A stretch of 64,000 nt of DNA from Clostridiales bacterium (GCA_018374355.1 JAHAFI010000008.1:1-64000), one strand, 5' to 3'. Numbered from the stretch's first letter, positions 1 to 8,708 are shown. The notes: generated from the letters alone by a model not told the origin. Numbers and translations are program-made.

Positions 1-132
1 CCGAGCGATTTGTATAAAATTGATATGCCTGAAACTCTTGTCAAAAAGCAAAAGGATAAAGCTATCAAACAAGCCCTGAAGCTTCTTCAAAAAGAAGGCA
101 TACTGCCTCTTGGTGAACCTTTGGCTTCTTAA
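1..132 (+). CDS. C-terminal 43 codons of an unrecognised protein
   Basis: An open frame enters from the left edge and stops at TAA 130-132. The 43 visible residues are lysine- and leucine-rich and predicted helical (for example KKQKDKAIKQALKLLQK), ending in GEPLAS. I do not recognise a family. It lies directly upstream of a GH3 relic that has lost its N-terminal part, so it may belong to an inserted or rearranged segment, such as the end of a transposase or another accessory gene. That placement is inference; nothing in the visible residues proves it. The upstream part lies outside the window. Confidence 0.5.
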   Translation, partial: PSDLYKIDMPETLVKKQKDKAIKQALKLLQKEGILPLGEPLAS

Positions 133-141
133 GTAAAACTG

Positions 142-1686
142 TTGATTCTTAATACCTTCAAAAAAGTTGCCTGTTATAGACAGCTTAGTGAAGTGCGTCC
201 ATTTACGGCTGACCTCTACTTTCTTTCACACTATGACTCCAGAGGAATCAAGACTGAAAATGGAGGTTACATTCTGGAAGAAGGAGAGTATATCCTTTCT
301 ATCAGATCAGATTCCCATACTGTTTTGGATCAAGAAAGCATCCGTGTAGATGCAGATATCAATTATGGAACTGAAAAGAGAGCATCCGACGAAATTACTG
401 CTGTAAATCAATTTCAGGATTACTCAGCTGGTAAAGTTACTTATCTTTCCCGTGCAGATGGATTTGCAAACTATGAAGAAGCAACAGCGCCTCCGACAGA
501 AGATATGTATGTCATGGATGAGGAGACGAAAAGAGTTGTAGCAGAAAAAACCTTTGCACATTATGATTCAAAAAAATATGACAATCCGGAAGATGAAATG
601 CCCGTGACAGAAGCTAAAAATGGTGTAACGGCAGCAGATCTGACCGGAAAAGACTATGATGATCCTTTATGGGAAGATTTGCTGGATCAGCTGTCCGTAG
701 ATGATATGATCAATATGGTTAATCTCGGTGGATTCCAGACAGTTGCAGTAGAATCCATTGGAAAAATGGGAACTTTAGATTCCGATGGAACATCCGGATT
801 AAATGACTGGTATATCGGTGTGTATGGTACCGCTTATTCTACAGAGTTACTGATTGCTCAGACATGGAATAAAGAGCTTGCGCATAGAATTGGGGAGGCA
901 CAGGGAACAGAATATGCAGACTGCCGAATTTTTGGAGCGTATGCACCTGCAATGAATATTCATCGTTCTGCGTTTACCGGACGAAACTTTGAATATTATT
1001 CAGAGGATGGTGTGCTGTCAGGACATATCGCATCCAACATGGTCAATGGAATGGCTACAAAAGGTGTATATGCTTATTTGAAACATTTTGCATTGAATGA
1101 GCAGGAAACAAATCGCTGCAGCCTGCTTCTGACATATTCTGATGAACAGGCCATCAGAGAGATTTATTTGAAACCATTTGAGATATGTGTTAAGGATTTT
1201 GATGGAGAATCACTGGCAGTTATGTCTTCCTTTAACTTTATCGGTGACAGATGGACAGGATCCAATACAAATCTGTTGAATAACGTACTGCGTGATGAAT
1301 GGGGCTTCCAGGGAATGGTATTGTCTGACTGGGATGGTTCTTACGGTTATCAGATTACCGATGATGCGGTTCGTAACGGAAATGATGCCATGCTTGGTTT
1401 CTTTGCAGCCGAAACAAACAAGATTACAAATACCTCACCGACTATGGTATTGGCCATGAGACAGGCTGCAAAGAACATTCTTTATACTGTAGTCAACAGC
1501 GGAAATTATACAATTCCAGACCCGAATGCAGGCAAAATGCCAAATATGACAAAGCTGTTTATCGGCATTGATTCTGCTGTTGCGGTTGTTTCATTTGGAA
1601 TTATGGCACTTGTTTTGACTCGTTACTTTAAAAAGAAAAAAAGAGTTACAATCGAAGTAGTTCCGATGGAAGAAAAAAATAATTAA
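142..1686 (+). pseudogene. N-terminally truncated GH3 glycosidase (reversed-domain type), membrane-anchored
   Basis: Residues 160-450 form a GH3 TIM-barrel domain with the nucleophile motif LSDWDG (Asp about residue 396), the R-N-F-E-Y-Y-S-E-D block near 281-289 and KHFALNE near 314-320. Residues about 20-70 resemble the end of an FnIII-like domain, and 471-493 is a C-terminal membrane helix followed by KKKK. Some clostridial beta-glucosidases carry the GH3 C-terminal domain and FnIII before the barrel. This protein matches the second half of that order, so several hundred N-terminal residues appear to be missing. The frame opens at TTG 142 without a convincing ribosome-binding site, 10 bp after an unrelated stop codon. 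I therefore call it a relic, although translation from an internal start cannot be excluded. Confidence 0.65.
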
Positions 1687-1694
1687 TAGAATTG

Positions 1695-1724
1695 GGGCTT
1701 CTCGGTAACAGGAGAAGCCCTTTT
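1695..1724 (+). terminator. Rho-independent terminator after the GH3 relic
   Basis: A perfect 9-bp stem, GGGCTTCTC/GAGAAGCCC, with an 8-nt loop is followed by TTTT. It lies between the GH3 relic and the intact GH3 gene. Confidence 0.85.
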
Positions 1725-1747
1725 ATAATCTAAATGAGGAGAACAAA

Positions 1748-4183
1748 ATGAAACATCAGCATATCATTAATAAAATGACGATAGAAGAAAAAGCTGCATT
1801 TTTAAGTGGAAAAGGTGAGTGGGACACTCGCGATATCCCACGTCTTGGAATCCCATCAATTTTTTGTTCTGATGGACCTCATGGCATTCGTAAGCAGGCA
1901 GGAGCAGGGGATCATCTGGGATTAAATGAATCCCTTCCGGCAACTTGTTTTCCTACAGCGGCAACGATTGCCAATAGCTGGGATGAAGCATTAGGAAAAG
2001 AAATCGGAGAAGCTCTGGGAGAAGAGGCATCTGTATTGGATGTACAGATTTTGTTAGGCCCAGGCTTGAATATTAAGCGAAGCCCCCTTTGCGGCAGGAA
2101 TTTTGAATATTTTTCTGAGGATCCATACCTGGCAGGAAAAATGGCTGCCTCCTATATTCAGGGGATTCAGAGTCAGGGAGTTTATGCCTGCCCAAAACAT
2201 TTTGCTGTAAACAGCCAGGAACTTCGCAGAATGGCGATGAATGCAGTGCTGGATGAGAGAACTTTTCGGGAAATTTATCTCACTGGGTTTGAGATTGCCG
2301 TAAAAGAAGGGAAGGCAAAGGCAATTATGTCCAGTTATAATCAGATAAATGGTATATATGCCAATGAGAGCCAGCATCTGCTTCAGGAAATTCTCAGAAA
2401 AGAGTGGGGATTTGATGGAATTGTGATAACCGACTGGGGTGGTTCAAATGACCATGTAAAAGGTGTAAAAGCAAAATCAAATCTGGAAATGCCTGCTCCG
2501 GGACTGGATAGTGCAAGGCAGATTGTAGCGGCTGTATCAGAAGGAACTCTGACAATGGAAGAACTGGATGCCTGTGTGGATGATTTGCTCGATGCAGTTC
2601 TTGTATTACAGGAAAATAGAAAAACGAAAAAGGATAAATTCAGCAAAGAAAAGCATCATGATTTGGCAAGAAAAGCCGTAGCAGAAAGTGCTGTTTTGTT
2701 GAAAAATGCAGACAATATTTTGCCGTTAAAGCCGAAAAGTAAAGTGGCAGTCATTGGTGATTTTGCAATAAATCCACGATATCAGGGGGCTGGTTCTTCA
2801 GTGGTAAATCCTACATTGGTGGAAACTATTGAAAAAGCAGTCGCAAATTATGATCTGCAGATTGTAGGGATAGCAGGGGGATATCAAAGAACAGGAGAGG
2901 CAGATGAAGCTTTAAAGAAAGAAGCATTAGATCTTGCAGCTAAAGCAGACGTGATACTTTACTGTTTTGGATTAGACGAACTCAGTGAATCAGAAGGATT
3001 GGACAGAGTTCATATGCGAATTCCACAGAACCAGATTGAGGTACTGCAGTCTGTTTTACAGGTGAATGAAAATATTATAGGTATCATAAGTGCAGGTGCA
3101 GCAGTGGAGATGCCATGGCAGACCTGTTGTAAAGCAATCCTCCATGGGTACTTATCCGGGCAGGCGGGAGCCAGTGCTATGTTGGATATTCTGACAGGTA
3201 AGGTCAATCCATCAGGAAGACTTGCAGAAAGTTTTCCGCTGCATTATGAGGATACACCTGCTTTTCGACATTTTCCAAGTACAGAGCGAAATTCAGAGTA
3301 TAGGGAAAGCATTTTTGTAGGTTATCGGTATTATGACACCAGTAGAATACGGGTGCAGTATCCATTTGGTTTTGGATTGTCTTATACAGAATTTACATAT
3401 TCCGATTTAAAAATTGATTCAAATGGGATTAGAGTATTGATAAGGAATACGGGAAATCGGGATGGAGCAGAAGTCGTACAGATGTATGTAGGACTTCCTA
3501 ATGCGATTGTATTTCGTCCGGCAAAGGAGCTGAAAGGATTTTCAAAAGTATTTTTAAAAGCAGGAGAAAGCAGAGAAGTCAGTATCCCGTTTGATGATAA
3601 GACTTTCCGATACTGGAATGTAAAAACAGAGCAGTGGGAAGTTGAGATGGGAACTTATAAAATTATGGTTGGAGCAAGTGTTAGTGATATCCGGCTGGAG
3701 GGGGAAATAGAAGTGGAAGGAACGACAACTATGTTTCCTTACAATCCGGCAGAACTTCCTTATTATTATACAGGAATTGTGCAGCAGATATCTGATCAGG
3801 AATTTGAGACACTTCTTGGAGAGCCGATTCCTGATGGCAATTGGAGCGGTAAACTGACTGCCAATGATGCAATTTGTCAGATGTATTATGCGAAAAGCGG
3901 ACTTGCCAGATTTATTTATAACCGTTTGACAAGTATAAAGAAAAAAAGTGAGGAAAAAGGAAAACCAGATTTGAATATTCTCTTCATCTATAACATGCCC
4001 TTCCGAGCATTGGCAAAGATGACAGCAGGTGCAGTCAGTATGGATATGGTAGATGGGATAGTAGAAGTTGTTAATGGTCACTTTTTCAAAGGAATGAAAA
4101 AAACTATAGGTGGTTTTTTTGTAAATGCATGGGCAAATAAGAGATATAGTAAAAAATTATCAAAAAGAAACGAGGTAAAATAA
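1748..4183 (+). CDS. Glycoside hydrolase family 3 beta-glucosidase-type enzyme
   Basis: This 811-residue GH3 enzyme has the usual domain order: TIM barrel (about 1-290), alpha/beta GH3_C domain (about 310-535) and an FnIII-like domain (about 565-665). Visible motifs are SDGPHG (41-46), RNFEYFSEDP (117-126), KHFAVNS (150-156) and the nucleophile in VITDW (Asp229). It would release beta-linked glucose or xylose from oligosaccharides; the exact substrate cannot be read from sequence. There is no signal peptide, so it is probably cytoplasmic. A roughly 140-residue basic C-terminal tail of unknown function follows the FnIII domain. AATGAGGAGAAC before ATG 1748 is the ribosome-binding site. The gene ends 1 bp before the GtrA-like gene, which suggests co-transcription. 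Confidence 0.9.
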   Translation: MKHQHIINKMTIEEKAAFLSGKGEWDTRDIPRLGIPSIFCSDGPHGIRKQAGAGDHLGLNESLPATCFPTAATIANSWDEALGKEIGEALGEEASVLDVQILLGPGLNIKRSPLCGRNFEYFSEDPYLAGKMAASYIQGIQSQGVYACPKHFAVNSQELRRMAMNAVLDERTFREIYLTGFEIAVKEGKAKAIMSSYNQINGIYANESQHLLQEILRKEWGFDGIVITDWGGSNDHVKGVKAKSNLEMPAPGLDSARQIVAAVSEGTLTMEELDACVDDLLDAVLVLQENRKTKKDKFSKEKHHDLARKAVAESAVLLKNADNILPLKPKSKVAVIGDFAINPRYQGAGSSVVNPTLVETIEKAVANYDLQIVGIAGGYQRTGEADEALKKEALDLAAKADVILYCFGLDELSESEGLDRVHMRIPQNQIEVLQSVLQVNENIIGIISAGAAVEMPWQTCCKAILHGYLSGQAGASAMLDILTGKVNPSGRLAESFPLHYEDTPAFRHFPSTERNSEYRESIFVGYRYYDTSRIRVQYPFGFGLSYTEFTYSDLKIDSNGIRVLIRNTGNRDGAEVVQMYVGLPNAIVFRPAKELKGFSKVFLKAGESREVSIPFDDKTFRYWNVKTEQWEVEMGTYKIMVGASVSDIRLEGEIEVEGTTTMFPYNPAELPYYYTGIVQQISDQEFETLLGEPIPDGNWSGKLTANDAICQMYYAKSGLARFIYNRLTSIKKKSEEKGKPDLNILFIYNMPFRALAKMTAGAVSMDMVDGIVEVVNGHFFKGMKKTIGGFFVNAWANKRYSKKLSKRNEVK

Positions 4184-4184
4184 T

Positions 4185-4808
4185 ATGAAGAGCAAAGTAC
4201 AATGGTGGAAAAATCATTGGGAAACTTTTGAAGAAAAATATCCGAAGCTGTCCAAATGGGTATATCAGATATTTTATTTCTTTGTGTTTAGTATGGGAGT
4301 GACGGTATTCCAATACCTGGTATTTACATTTATGCCGGGAATATTGGGAGTCGGCCTTGCTGGTACAGAGTTCATGTGGCCACAGAAAGAAATGCATATT
4401 CTGGGAGTTGATTTTACATGGAGCCTTCTGGGATATAATGTGCTGTATGATGCCAGTGGAGCTGTTCTGATTGGTGGCGGACTTGGATATTTTATAAGTT
4501 ATGAAGTTGGTTCATTTTTGGCACAGTGCATTAACTTTCCGCTTCAGAGAAATATCACGTTTAAAAGTAAGGGCAATCCAGTATATCAGGCCATGTGGTA
4601 TTTTGTTGCGTGGATTGTTATTTCCTTAATCTGCAATGGCTTTAATAATTTATGGATGCCAATTGCATCCGCATATGTACCTCCGGCAATATATAATCTT
4701 CTGGTTACATTTATCACCGGAGGAGTATCAATGGTAATCTTTTTCTTTGTATTTAAAATTATCTTTCCAGAAGGGGAATCACAGGGAAAAGAACAGGCAG
4801 GTGATTAA
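4185..4808 (+). CDS. GtrA-like multi-pass membrane protein
   Basis: A 207-residue protein with a basic, aromatic N-terminus and about four membrane segments (near 26-50, 85-115, 135-155 and 165-195). The stretch from Phe-Leu-Ala-Gln-Cys-Ile-Asn-Phe through NITFKSKG resembles the NF-x3-R-x2-TF-x-SKG signature of GtrA-like proteins, which are thought to help move polyprenyl-linked sugars or anchor glycosylation enzymes. The stop codon directly abuts the ATG of the glycosyltransferase gene, so the two are probably translated together and work on the same surface-glycan step. The substrate is unknown. Confidence 0.7.
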   Translation: MKSKVQWWKNHWETFEEKYPKLSKWVYQIFYFFVFSMGVTVFQYLVFTFMPGILGVGLAGTEFMWPQKEMHILGVDFTWSLLGYNVLYDASGAVLIGGGLGYFISYEVGSFLAQCINFPLQRNITFKSKGNPVYQAMWYFVAWIVISLICNGFNNLWMPIASAYVPPAIYNLLVTFITGGVSMVIFFFVFKIIFPEGESQGKEQAGD

Positions 4809-5834
4809 ATGAAATTATTGTCAATTGCAGTACCGTGCTACAATTCAGAGGCATATATGGAAAAATGTATTCATTCTTTATTGGCAGGGGGAGATGAAGT
4901 TGAGATTATCATTGTAGATGATGGTTCAACTGATCGAACTGCAGCTATTGCAGACAAATATGCAAAAAATTATCCCAGTATTGTCAAAACCGTACATCAG
5001 GAAAATGGTGGACATGGTGAAGCTGTAAATGCGGGACTTAGAAATGCTTCGGGTATATTTTTTAAAGTAGTGGACAGTGATGACTGGGTATCGATTTCTG
5101 CCTATAAAGAAATATTGGAAACAATAAAGGATTTAGTGGGAAAACAACAACTGATTGATATGCTGATTAGTAATTTTGTTTATGAAAAAGACGGTATTAA
5201 GCATAAAAAAGTGATGAGGTACCGTAGCGCATTTCCACAAAATAGAATTTTTACATGGGATGATGTGCGATTTCTGAGAAAAGGCCAGTATATTTTAATG
5301 CATTCAGTAATTTATCGAACAAAATTATTGAGAGAATGTCATTTGCAGCTTCCTGAACATACATTTTATGTGGATAATATTTTTGTTTATCATCCGCTCC
5401 CATATGTGAGAACAATGTATTATTTGGATGTTGATTTTTACAGATATTATATTGGCAGAAGTGATCAGTCAGTGAATGAAAGTGTTATGATACGAAGAAT
5501 TGACCAACAGTTAAAAGTTAATTACCTTATGATTGATGATTATAATTTGTCCGACAGGCAGGATATCACAAATGGCAAGTTGAGGCACTATATGCGTAAT
5601 TATCTTGAGATTATCATGGTTATTTCATCTATAATGCTGATACGTTCTGGATCAACAGAAAATCTTCAAAAAAAGTATGCATTATGGAATTATTTAAAAG
5701 AAAATGATAAGCCAACATATTATTGGATGAAATGGAGCGTATTAGGACGAAGTATGAATTTGCCAGGAAAAAGCGGAAGAAAGATTTCAGAAATGGCGTA
5801 TAAGCTGGCCCAGAAGTTTGTGGGTTTTAATTAG
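4809..5834 (+). CDS. Family 2 (GT-A) glycosyltransferase
   Basis: A 341-residue GT-A fold enzyme. The N-terminus SIAVPCYN is typical, DDGS lies at 37-40 for nucleotide-sugar binding, and DSDDW (89-93) holds the metal-binding DxD-type motif. The C-terminal half shows no obvious membrane helix. It probably transfers a sugar from a nucleotide donor to a lipid- or surface-linked acceptor together with the adjacent GtrA-like protein (zero-base junction TAA/ATG). Donor and acceptor cannot be deduced. It is cytosolic or peripheral to the membrane. Confidence 0.85.
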   Translation: MKLLSIAVPCYNSEAYMEKCIHSLLAGGDEVEIIIVDDGSTDRTAAIADKYAKNYPSIVKTVHQENGGHGEAVNAGLRNASGIFFKVVDSDDWVSISAYKEILETIKDLVGKQQLIDMLISNFVYEKDGIKHKKVMRYRSAFPQNRIFTWDDVRFLRKGQYILMHSVIYRTKLLRECHLQLPEHTFYVDNIFVYHPLPYVRTMYYLDVDFYRYYIGRSDQSVNESVMIRRIDQQLKVNYLMIDDYNLSDRQDITNGKLRHYMRNYLEIIMVISSIMLIRSGSTENLQKKYALWNYLKENDKPTYYWMKWSVLGRSMNLPGKSGRKISEMAYKLAQKFVGFN

Positions 5835-5851
5835 AAGAGAGGAGAAAAACA

Positions 5852-6085
5852 ATGAAAACTATATATGTAGAATTAAGTTCTATTGATAAGGTAAAAAATT
5901 TTGTAAATGATATCAGCAAAGTAGATGGAGATTTTGATTTGATTTCTGGAAGATATGTAATTGATGCCAAATCAATTATGGGAATATTTAGTTTAGACTT
6001 GACCAAACCATTACAGCTTAATGTTAGAACAAATGGAAATGAAAACTTAGAATTTTTAAAGAAATATGAAGTCATGGGAATGTAA
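5852..6085 (+). CDS. HPr-like protein lacking the catalytic histidine
   Basis: This 77-residue protein follows GAGAGGAGAAAAACA. It has the HPr-fold pattern: an N-terminal beta strand, a helix (IDKVKNFVND), then GRYVIDAKSIMGIFSLDL, which closely parallels the KSIMG...SL segment around Ser46 of HPr. There is no histidine anywhere in the protein, so the PTS phosphotransfer residue (His15 in HPr) is missing and it cannot act as a phosphocarrier. A role in regulation or binding through the Ser46-like site is possible. It sits 17 bp after the glycosyltransferase gene and just left of the mobile-element remnant. Confidence 0.75.
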   Translation: MKTIYVELSSIDKVKNFVNDISKVDGDFDLISGRYVIDAKSIMGIFSLDLTKPLQLNVRTNGNENLEFLKKYEVMGM

Positions 6086-6185
6086 AACCTGATTGAGCCC
6101 CAAATACCAAAATTATTTAAAAACTTTCAGAGTTTTCGTGTGTTGAAGCGAAGTTATCTGTTGGGTGAAACTAGGAGTAAAAGAG

Positions 6186-6626
6186 GTGGATAATATCGGT
6201 AAAATACTGCTGATATCTTTTGATAAAGATGAAGAAAAACTAATAGATACAGTTATTTCTGTGTTAGATGCAGGCAGAGAAACTTTCGCATTTCAAGAAG
6301 TACGTCTACAGTCAGAAATACAGCACGATAACCTGATTATTGATTTGGATCGGAGAGAGATAATAAAGTCTGGTCGAAAGATTAGATTAACCTACACAGA
6401 GTTCGCAATTATTCGACTACTCGCTCAAAATCCAGGCAGAGTGTTTAGTAAGGAACAGATTTACGACACGGTTTGGAAAGAACCTTATTTGGGGGATTAC
6501 AATATTGTGATGAGTCATATCAGTCATATTCGGAATAAAATAGAAGATGATCCGAGTAATCCGGTTTATATTCAAACGGTATGGGGAGTGGGCTATAAGT
6601 TTAATGGAAGGGGAGGCAGCGAGTGA
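6186..6626 (+). CDS. Stand-alone OmpR-type winged-helix regulator
   Basis: The C-terminal ~100 residues are an OmpR/PhoB winged helix: IRLTYTEFAIIRLLAQNPGR, then FSKEQIYDTVW, NKIEDDP and QTVWGVGYKF. The N-terminal ~45 residues are too short for a receiver domain and have no DD...D...K phosphorylation pocket, so it is probably not controlled by phosphorylation. GTG 6186 is preferred because AGGAG at 6173-6177 is well placed; an upstream GTG at 6165 is in frame but has no such site. A terminator hairpin overlaps the stop codon. It faces the relaxase relic and probably belongs to the mobile element. Confidence 0.75.
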   Translation: MDNIGKILLISFDKDEEKLIDTVISVLDAGRETFAFQEVRLQSEIQHDNLIIDLDRREIIKSGRKIRLTYTEFAIIRLLAQNPGRVFSKEQIYDTVWKEPYLGDYNIVMSHISHIRNKIEDDPSNPVYIQTVWGVGYKFNGRGGSE

Positions 6627-6643
6627 TTTCGCTGCCTCCTTTT
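6612..6643 (+). terminator. Rho-independent terminator overlapping the regulator stop codon
   Basis: A perfect 11-bp stem (6612-6622 with 6629-6639, GGAGGCAGCGA/TCGCTGCCTCC) has a 6-nt loop and is followed by TTTT. The loop contains the stop codon of the winged-helix gene. Confidence 0.9.
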
Positions 6644-6944
6644 AAATTTCCGGGGGTGTGGGATAGAGAGCTTTTGGTACTTCCGGTGATGTTATATCCA
6701 GATATTTTTCCATGTTCTGACGAATAAGTTCCAACTCTGCAATTTCAGCTTTTGAAGTTTTGTGCTGCTTGAAATTTTGTTCTGTGGCATGATCTAACGT
6801 ATATTTGAAATCAAGAGAGGCAGTTTCAGGAGCGCAGGCAAAGGATGAAATATATATTTTTTCATCAGTCTTATCCGGATTGCAGATGTATTCTATTGCT
6901 TTATCAACGGTTGTTTTGATACCATGTATTTTTGTGACTGCCAT
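6642..6944 (-). pseudogene. Relaxase/mobilization protein, internally deleted
   Basis: The first ~57 residues match the start of Firmicute MOB-type relaxases: MAVTKIHGIKTTVDKAIEYI, CNPDKTDEK, SSFACAPETA and a DHAT segment. Such relaxases usually run to 400-500 residues with a later metal-binding HxH-type motif. Here the frame jumps after DHATEQN to a ~40-residue helical tail (KAEIAELELIRQNMEKYL) and stops at 100 residues. The catalytic histidine triad is absent. The likeliest explanation is one in-frame internal deletion joining head and tail, leaving the element unable to nick its own oriT. It overlaps the end of mobC by 52 bp, as is usual for this gene pair. Confidence 0.75.
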
Positions 6945-7234
6945 ATTTGATTCATCAGCTCCTTTATATCTTCCATATCTTTTTTGTAAATGGTATTTGT
7001 TGTGTTTACCCGCTTGGTGATCTGATTGAGATTACCACTGATATTTCCCAAAAGGGCATTCATTTCACGGATGTGGGAGTAGTCCACATCGTAGACAAAT
7101 CCATATAGCACCAACTTCCGGAGAAAAGCAGATTTACTTTTCATTTTGGAGAGCCGGAACTTTTCATCCAGGATGTATTGTTCATCATCACTCAGGTAAA
7201 ATTGTACGGGGTGTTTCCGTGTACGTTCTGTCAT
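6893..7234 (-). CDS. MobC-like relaxosome accessory protein
   Basis: A 113-residue basic protein: HPVQFYLSDDEQYIL followed by KSAFLRKLVLYGFVYDVD (a ribbon-helix-helix type segment) and a helical region with NALLGNISGNLNQITKRVN, the core of the bacterial mobilisation (MobC) family. It would bind oriT and recruit the relaxase. ATG 7234 is chosen because GAGGAATG precedes it on this strand; the open frame continues upstream but without family similarity. Its partner relaxase is deleted, so it probably has no present function in transfer. Confidence 0.8.
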   Translation of the reverse strand: MTERTRKHPVQFYLSDDEQYILDEKFRLSKMKSKSAFLRKLVLYGFVYDVDYSHIREMNALLGNISGNLNQITKRVNTTNTIYKKDMEDIKELMNQIWQSQKYMVSKQPLIKQ

Positions 7235-7291
7235 TTTACATTCCTCATTTCTTATGATTGTTTGCGATTCTCTAAAAAAGGGTACAAAAAA

Positions 7292-7321
7292 ACTGCTGTA
7301 ACTTGTTCGGCTTACAACAGT
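7292..7321. repeat. Inverted repeat upstream of mobC (candidate oriT arm)
   Basis: Ten-base arms ACTGCTGTAA and TTACAACAGT pair with one mismatch around a 10-nt loop, about 60 bp upstream of mobC. oriT inverted repeats of mobilizable elements often lie just upstream of mobC, which is why I flag it. No nick-site consensus was verified. Confidence 0.4.
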
Positions 7322-7546
7322 GCGTATCATTTTTATTTGGTTGTTTGGACATACCTGTCCACTGCTTATTGTAGCAAAATGAAAAAAGAAGGTCAAGAGC
7401 AAGATAAAAAAATAAGAGGGTCAGGGATACTTCCCTGTGTCATTTTCCTACATTGTCCGGAGGAACAGTAGTGGAAAATGAACCGTTTGTCATGACAACG
7501 GCAGTGCTTGCTTCTTTTGATGTGCAGCCTGCGAAGCAGGGTGTAC

Positions 7547-7581
7547 GTGTTCCGATTGCTTAGGCAATCATGTTGGAACAC
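7547..7581. repeat. Long bulged hairpin in the mobC-abi intergenic region
   Basis: GTGTTCC then GATTGC (7547-7559) pair with GCAATC (7564-7569) and GGAACAC (7575-7581), with a 4-nt loop and a one-sided 5-nt bulge. It could be part of oriT or a transcript leader. The surrounding stretch 7235-7617 contains no convincing gene. Confidence 0.5.
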
Positions 7582-7617
7582 ATAATAAATTTTGGGTGAT
7601 ACATTATTGGAAATATA

Positions 7618-7646
7618 TTGACTTTTTCTGTTTGTGATGGTATCTT
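7618..7646 (+). promoter_or_regulatory. Sigma-70 promoter for the first Abi-flanking RNA
   Basis: TTGACT (7618-7623), a 17-bp spacer and TATCTT (7641-7646). The predicted start, about 7 nt downstream (7653-7655), falls exactly at the beginning of the conserved RNA block, which supports both calls. Confidence 0.75.
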
Positions 7647-7654
7647 TATTGTAG

Positions 7655-7735
7655 GCCGTTGGGAGGCAAGGGTAGTGCCCTAATCCAAATATCCCATTAG
7701 CGGGATTAAGAATGGTATATCCATTCTTTTTTTTT
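7655..7735 (+). ncRNA. Abi-associated structured RNA, copy 1 (upstream)
   Basis: This ~81-nt unit has three stems. GGCA/TGCC forms a small hairpin (7664-7678). CTAAT (7680-7684) pairs with ATTAG (7696-7700). A terminator hairpin AAGAATGG/CCATTCTT (7708-7715 with 7721-7728) has the loop TATAT and is followed by nine T residues. Its first 50 nt match the downstream copy at 8735-8784 in 46 of 50 positions, and the loop TATAT is at exactly the same offset. Its terminator ends ~8 bp before the ribosome-binding site of the Abi gene, so it acts both as an RNA of its own and as a leader that limits readthrough. The role as antitoxin RNA or regulator is inference. Confidence 0.85.
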
Positions 7736-7754
7736 ACCATAAAGGAGTGAAACA

Positions 7755-8708
7755 ATGGCAGTTATAGAGCAACCAATCACACTTGAAGAACAGGTGTTGA
7801 TGATGAAAAAATATGTACTGTTCAGGCAGCGGAAGAAAATGCGAGATTTTTTGAATTATGCAGGATATTTTCGTGCCAGCAGATATGGGAAATTTCTTCT
7901 GTCGCAGGTGGGAGTGCTAGGAAGCAAATCAAAGCAGCATGCTTTATTTTCTTTATATCGGTTTGATGTGGAGCTGCGCAGGATCTTAACATATTATTGT
8001 AATAGAGCAGAGGTACGTTTTAAAAGCGCAGTGTCAAATGCGTGTGCTATTCAAACTCAAGATGGTACATTCTATCTGGATAAACAGTTTTATACACCAT
8101 CCCAAGGTGAAAAGGATGCAAAAAAGCGAAAACATAATATTTCGTTTTTTCATAATACTTTCTTTAAAGACGTTACAGAAAAAGAGGAAAAGCTTCGGAA
8201 GGATGTACGAAAATATCCAGAATTAAAAGAGTATAGAAAAGGTGGAAACCGACAAAGCAATAAATTGCCAGTATGGGTGGCTTTTAGCTATTTTGATTTT
8301 GGAACTGTGACAATGATGTATAATTATCTTCGGGGCGATTTACGAAAAGCGGTATTGGTATATTCGTTTCAAAAGGAAAATTATGCAAAAAGAGAAACAG
8401 AACTTGTAGATACATGGTTAGATGCCGTGCGAAATTTACGAAATTACTGCGCTCATAATTCTATGGTAGTTGGTATGAGTTCTTCTGTTGCATTGCTTGA
8501 TCCATTAGACAATCCACAAATTCTGCCTGCAGATAATGATTTGTATTCCAGGTTATATGCTCTCAAAAAACTTATTCCAGCAGAAGATAAAGAAAACTTG
8601 AAAAAGGATATACAGAGATTAATCAAAAAAACATCTTTGGATATCAATTTGCTGGGGATACTTCCTGAAAAGTGGGAAGAAATGTACAATCAGATTGCAG
8701 AATTTTAA
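7755..8708 (+). CDS. Abi_2 family (AbiD/AbiF-like) abortive-infection protein with HEPN motif
   Basis: A 317-residue protein of the Abi-like (Abi_2) family. It shows the early segment MRDFLNYAGYFRASRYG, the central FRRFD-like helix (SLYRFDVELRRILTYY), LPVWVAFSYFDFGT near 171-183, and R-N-Y-C-A-H (Arg229-His234), an R-x4-H motif characteristic of HEPN ribonucleases. Family members stop phage growth, probably by cleaving RNA once activated. AAAGGAGTGAAACA precedes ATG 7755. The gene is bracketed by two homologous terminator-ended RNAs, so its activity or expression is likely RNA-controlled. It is an accessory cargo gene of the mobile-element remnant. Confidence 0.85.
   Translation: MAVIEQPITLEEQVLMMKKYVLFRQRKKMRDFLNYAGYFRASRYGKFLLSQVGVLGSKSKQHALFSLYRFDVELRRILTYYCNRAEVRFKSAVSNACAIQTQDGTFYLDKQFYTPSQGEKDAKKRKHNISFFHNTFFKDVTEKEEKLRKDVRKYPELKEYRKGGNRQSNKLPVWVAFSYFDFGTVTMMYNYLRGDLRKAVLVYSFQKENYAKRETELVDTWLDAVRNLRNYCAHNSMVVGMSSSVALLDPLDNPQILPADNDLYSRLYALKKLIPAEDKENLKKDIQRLIKKTSLDINLLGILPEKWEEMYNQIAEF

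Noticed and set aside
7178..7471. Possible 97-codon gene on the plus strand opposite mobC
   Set aside because: It overlaps mobC antisense and the candidate oriT repeat and has no ribosome-binding site.
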